From the NCBI GenBank assembly GCA_944319885.1, contig CALUFC010000004.1, positions 57,433 through 121,432 of the forward strand: a stretch of DNA of 64,000 bases, in the 5' to 3' direction. Below, one piece after another: positions 61,801 through 64,000 of this stretch; position 1 is the stretch's first letter, and every line of letters begins with the position of its first letter. The notes below the pieces were generated by a model, which was not told where the DNA came from, did not search any database, and worked only from the letters and a program-made list of their open reading frames with translations. The position numbers and the translations under genes were made by a program. This DNA is from an uncultured Coriobacteriaceae bacterium (GTDB lineage: Bacteria > Actinomycetota > Coriobacteriia > Coriobacteriales > Coriobacteriaceae).

Positions 61801-61939
61801 GAGCGCACGAGCCGGTATGCGACGCGCTATCAAGCGACTTCTGCGAAAATATAAATACCCTCCAGAAGGTGCCGAGGAGGCAATGGAGACCGTAATGGCC
61901 CAGTGCGAGCTCTGGGCAGATACCAAGATTTACGAGTAG
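58838..61939 (+). CDS. hsdR: Type I restriction enzyme R subunit HsdR, 1033 aa
   Basis: DNA translocase and nuclease of a type I RM complex. The nuclease motif is RPDVIIFVNGMPLVIFELK near 150-167 with the Glu-x-Lys. The helicase core has THTQGSGKS-like WHTQGSGKSLSMVF near 310, VVVITDRNDLD, VMVDEAHRGQYG near 405, IGFTGTPI and a MQAIARVNRV motif VI. The C-terminal half is a helical coupling region. AAGGAG precedes the ATG at 58838. GC content is below the surroundings, hinting at transfer. Frame intact. Confidence 0.94.
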   Translation: MTVPHVERFEAKLSFEQIKINEGFYEEAIIEHLTDMGYEHLYGPDVIRDSDGYRDVFLPGALPNALKKINPGLPEVAINEAILKISTCEGGTLEQRNERFADYLQSGVDVHFFDGKEEHDDIVYLLDYKNPLNNTFHVVNQWTFIEYSEKRPDVIIFVNGMPLVIFELKSPSREETDASDAYRQLRIYMKHIPSLFVPNAFCVMSDLTETRVGTITAKEDRYVAWKSVDGNYSQTAHADWRTMLDGMLAKERLIDIVHNFICFNDSAEKVVKILAAYHQYFAVKKAADRAVEAVAGDGKIGVFWHTQGSGKSLSMVFLAHLLQERLNSPTVVVITDRNDLDNQLYEQFGRCKAFLRQEPVNAKSREHLKDLLIGREANGIIFTTMQKFTDGDQPLCNRSNVVVMVDEAHRGQYGLAERIDEFGNVSIGAARMVRKALPNASYIGFTGTPIATEDKNTREIFGDYIDVYDMTQAVEDDATRPVFYESRVIALHLDKDVLAKLDAVYAEYAEGIGEAGIERSKHEMGSMDAIFGTPETIDALCTDIVSHYEGNRSDVLTGKAMIVAYSRPIAMKIYYRILELRPEWKGKVGVVMTMGNQDPEEWFDVCGGATHKKDMERKFKDDKDPLKIAIVVDMWLTGFDVPSLATMYVFKPMKGHNLMQAIARVNRVYPGKEGGLIVDYIGIAGALKRAMKDYTARDQHNYGDMDIASTAYPKFREKLEVCRDLLYGFDYHDRIFTDSKQKLATCITDGINWLLDPSRSDVMEDLLKQAQLMNQALSLCKSMVCEEDQHEAAFISVLRVQVMRILGRAGSGGGSMSYGELNKRVSAILEQAVKSDGVIDLFEKDSVEISLFDESFLEELANMREKNIALETLKRLIKEQVRNYQRTSVVKSQKFSELLQKTLNGYLNGMLTNAEVIEELLQMAKEMMADRSEAQQLGLSQEELAFYDAITKPQAVKDFYDNDQLVAITRELAAAMRKNSTIDWQRKESARAGMRRAIKRLLRKYKYPPEGAEEAMETVMAQCELWADTKIYE

Positions 61940-61948
61940 GAGTTGGAT

Positions 61949-63463
61949 ATGCCGCGCAAAAAGAAGGCGGATAACACTGCTGAGATTGGATTTGAGCAGC
62001 AAATCTGGAGTGCTGCCGACAAGCTCAGGGGCAATATCGACGCCTCAGAATATAAAAGCGTGGTTCTGGGTCTCATCTTCCTTAAGTACATTTCCGACAA
62101 GTTTGATATTCGTTATCAAGAGCTTGTTGCCGAGGGGGAGGGTTTTGAAGAGGATCGCGATGAATACACCTATCAAAACATCTTCTGGGTGCCGCAGGAG
62201 GCTCGCTGGGGTGTGATAGCCGCCGCTGCTCATACACCGGAGATCGGTAAAGCTATAGATAATGCTATGCGTCTCATCGAGGCGGAAAACAGCAAGCTCA
62301 AGGGAATCTTGCCAAAAAACTTTGCTAGGCAAGAGCTGGATAAGCGTCGCCTTGGTGAGGTCGTTGATCTGTTTACCAACGTGCAGATGGCGGAAAAGGG
62401 AGACACGCGCGATATCCTAGGACGCACCTATGAGTACTGCCTTGCTAAGTTTGCCGAGGCAGAAGGCAAGAATGCCGGTGAATTTTACACGCCGGCATGC
62501 GTGGTGCGAACGCTCGTGGAGATTATCCAGCCCTATCATGGTCGCGTGTACGATCCCTGCTGCGGATCGGGCGGTATGTTTGTGCAGTCTGCTGAGTTTG
62601 TTCGTCGCCATCAGGGCAACATCAACGATCTTTCTATCTTTGGACAGGAGAGCAATCCCACCACGTGGAAGATGGCAATGATGAACCTTGCCATACGCGG
62701 CATCGATGCTGACCTGGGCGCCTACAATACAGATACGTTTTTCAATGACGTGCATAAAGACAAACGATTCGATTTTGTTCTTGCCAATCCACCGTTTAAC
62801 GCAAAAGAGTGGGGTGGAGATCAGCTCGCCGACGACCCGAGGTGGGAGTACGGTACGCCGCCTGCGGGCAATGCCAACTTTGCCTGGATGCAGCATATGA
62901 TTCATCACCTTGCCGAAGGTGGGCATATGGGTATGGTGCTTGCCAACGGATCGCTTTCATCGCAGCAAAATAACGAGGGCGAGATCCGTAAAGCTATTGT
63001 TGAGGCGGGTCTTGTCGAGGGTATCGTCGCCATGCCCGACAGGCTGTTTTACAGCACGGGTATTCCGGTGAGCCTGTGGATCATCAGCAAGGAGCCAGGG
63101 AGTCAAAACAAGACGCTTTTCATTGATGCTCGCGAGATGGGCACTATGGTCAGCCGGCGTCTTCGCGAGTTCACCGACGAGGACGTCGCAAAGATTGCTG
63201 GGGCGTTTGATGCGTTCCGCAAAGGTGAGCTTGAGGATGAAAAGGGCTTTTGTGCTGCCGTCGGCATTGAGGAAATCGCCAAGCAGGATTACATCCTTAC
63301 GCCCGGTCGCTATGTTGGTATCAAGGAAGAAGAGGATGACGGAGAGCCGTTTGAGGAGAAAATGGCTCGCTTAACCGGTGAGCTCGCTAAATGCTTTGAG
63401 GAATCCAACCGTCTGCAGGAGCAGATCAAGAAGAATCTGGAGGCGATTGGATATGGGATGTAA
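61949..63463 (+). CDS. hsdM: Type I DNA methyltransferase M subunit HsdM, 504 aa
   Basis: Adenine-N6 methylase subunit. The N-terminal helical domain starts GFEQQIWSAADKLRGNIDAS. The SAM site is VYDPCCGSGGMFVQ near residue 200. The catalytic motif IV is FVLANPPFNAKEW near 280. AGGAG lies six bases upstream of the ATG at 61949, and hsdR ends 9 bases earlier. The stop overlaps the start of hsdS by 11 bases. Confidence 0.95.
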   Translation: MPRKKKADNTAEIGFEQQIWSAADKLRGNIDASEYKSVVLGLIFLKYISDKFDIRYQELVAEGEGFEEDRDEYTYQNIFWVPQEARWGVIAAAAHTPEIGKAIDNAMRLIEAENSKLKGILPKNFARQELDKRRLGEVVDLFTNVQMAEKGDTRDILGRTYEYCLAKFAEAEGKNAGEFYTPACVVRTLVEIIQPYHGRVYDPCCGSGGMFVQSAEFVRRHQGNINDLSIFGQESNPTTWKMAMMNLAIRGIDADLGAYNTDTFFNDVHKDKRFDFVLANPPFNAKEWGGDQLADDPRWEYGTPPAGNANFAWMQHMIHHLAEGGHMGMVLANGSLSSQQNNEGEIRKAIVEAGLVEGIVAMPDRLFYSTGIPVSLWIISKEPGSQNKTLFIDAREMGTMVSRRLREFTDEDVAKIAGAFDAFRKGELEDEKGFCAAVGIEEIAKQDYILTPGRYVGIKEEEDDGEPFEEKMARLTGELAKCFEESNRLQEQIKKNLEAIGYGM

Positions 63464-64000
63464 GTGGGAGATGCAACCTCTCGGAGAGCTATTGTCGTAT
63501 ATCGGCAAAGGTATAGCCCCCCGTTATGTCGAAGATGATGTCCTTGCAACAATGGTGCTTGGACAGAAGTGTGTGCGGCATCAACGAGTGAATTATGGTG
63601 AAGCGAGATTTCATAATGAGCAGAGTAAGCCAGTCAAATCTGAGAAAGTAGTTAGATCAGGTGATATTCTTATCAATGCAACTGGCGTGGGTAGTGCTGG
63701 AAGAGTTGCGCAGGTTATAGCGACGCCTAAAAGAAGATGCATAACCGATAGCCACGTCATTACACTTCGCGCGAGAGGAATCGATTCTCTGTACTTGGGC
63801 TACTATTTAAAAACAAAGCAGGCGATAATTGAGCAGCTGGCCGAAGGCTCTACGGGGCAAACCGAGATGAATCGCTCTCGACTTCAGAACGAGATTATTG
63901 TCTCTTTTCCTTCCGCTCTCGAGGACCAGCGTAGAATTGCGGGCTTTGGGCTCGCCATTGACAGAAAGTTGGAAGTTAACCAGCGCACAAATGATTATTT
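63453..64000 (+). CDS. hsdS: Type I specificity subunit HsdS, N-terminal part (cut by window end)
   Basis: From the ATG at 63453, which overlaps the hsdM end, an open frame reads MGCKWEMQPLGELLSYIGKG and runs at least 182 residues to the edge. It contains the first target-recognition domain, with KVVRSGDILINATGVGSAGR and CITDSHVITLRA, then the central conserved helix beginning PSALEDQRRIAGFGLAIDRK. HsdS sets the DNA sequence recognised. The second recognition domain is beyond the window. Neighbouring hsdS cassettes or inversion sites cannot be assessed. Confidence 0.92.
   Translation, partial: MGCKWEMQPLGELLSYIGKGIAPRYVEDDVLATMVLGQKCVRHQRVNYGEARFHNEQSKPVKSEKVVRSGDILINATGVGSAGRVAQVIATPKRRCITDSHVITLRARGIDSLYLGYYLKTKQAIIEQLAEGSTGQTEMNRSRLQNEIIVSFPSALEDQRRIAGFGLAIDRKLEVNQRTNDY

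Noticed and set aside
1..64000. CRISPR array, rRNA or complete tRNA
   Set aside because: No regularly spaced repeats or conserved rRNA/tRNA signatures were seen on reading; a computed search would be needed to exclude a single unusual tRNA.

Overview
This 64 kb window is high-GC bacterial chromosome. It fits a Coriobacteriia-like gut anaerobe of the Collinsella/Olsenella type. That placement is my inference, from the GC-rich coding bias, a sodium-pumping oxaloacetate decarboxylase, ATP-type PEP carboxykinase, superoxide reductase, a YerC/YecD TrpR-like regulator and AAGGAG ribosome binding sites. No rRNA, tRNA or CRISPR array was found.

Layout. 1-3.1 kb: the tail of an unidentified gene, a 637-residue protein of unknown function and a lipoprotein. 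3.2-10.6 kb: an accessory island. A MATE efflux gene is cut by fragments of two IS21-family copies lying tail to tail. Next comes a leftward defence-like cluster: a ribbon-helix-helix protein, a phospholipase-D/type III restriction chimera, a PHP-domain ATPase with a small partner, and a GmrSD-type (DUF262/DUF1524) gene broken by an in-frame TGA. 10.7-17.3 kb: hypothetical genes, an archaeal-type AAA ATPase, a CBS protein, a deformylase-like protein, an ADP-ribosylglycohydrolase and a nitroreductase. 17.5-20.6 kb: a copper operon (copA-copZ-csoR) with a CsoR-type operator in its promoter.

20.8-33 kb holds a DEAD-box helicase, a first polar amino-acid ABC importer whose permease has an extra extracytoplasmic domain, an orphan RelB/DinJ-like antitoxin, ThrE exporter, a FucO-like dehydrogenase, the cysK-mnmA pair, a holin-family membrane protein and ApbE. 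33-46.8 kb holds the TrpR-like regulator, an acetyltransferase, the AddB/AddA recombination nuclease, a DUF3284 protein, DnaE and PckA.

46.8-53 kb: a second amino-acid importer, with a palindrome inside its promoter that resembles the trp operator, and the leftward oxaloacetate decarboxylase operon. In that operon the gamma function seems to be split between a 44-residue membrane peptide and a separate 130-residue soluble protein. 53.2-58 kb: superoxide reductase, a NAD-synthetase-like protein that has lost its recognisable catalytic residues, ruvCAB behind an SOS (LexA) box, and a DUF2798 membrane protein. 58.8-64 kb: a type I restriction-modification operon, hsdR-hsdM-hsdS, running off the window end.

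Metabolically, PckA and the decarboxylase both act on the PEP/oxaloacetate node, and two importers and one exporter move amino acids. DNA repair (AddAB, RuvCAB, DnaE) and defence (type I RM, the island at 5-10 kb) are both well represented. The points most worth following up are the degenerate NadE, the split decarboxylase gamma subunit, the PHP-ATPase cluster and the trp-operator-like palindrome.
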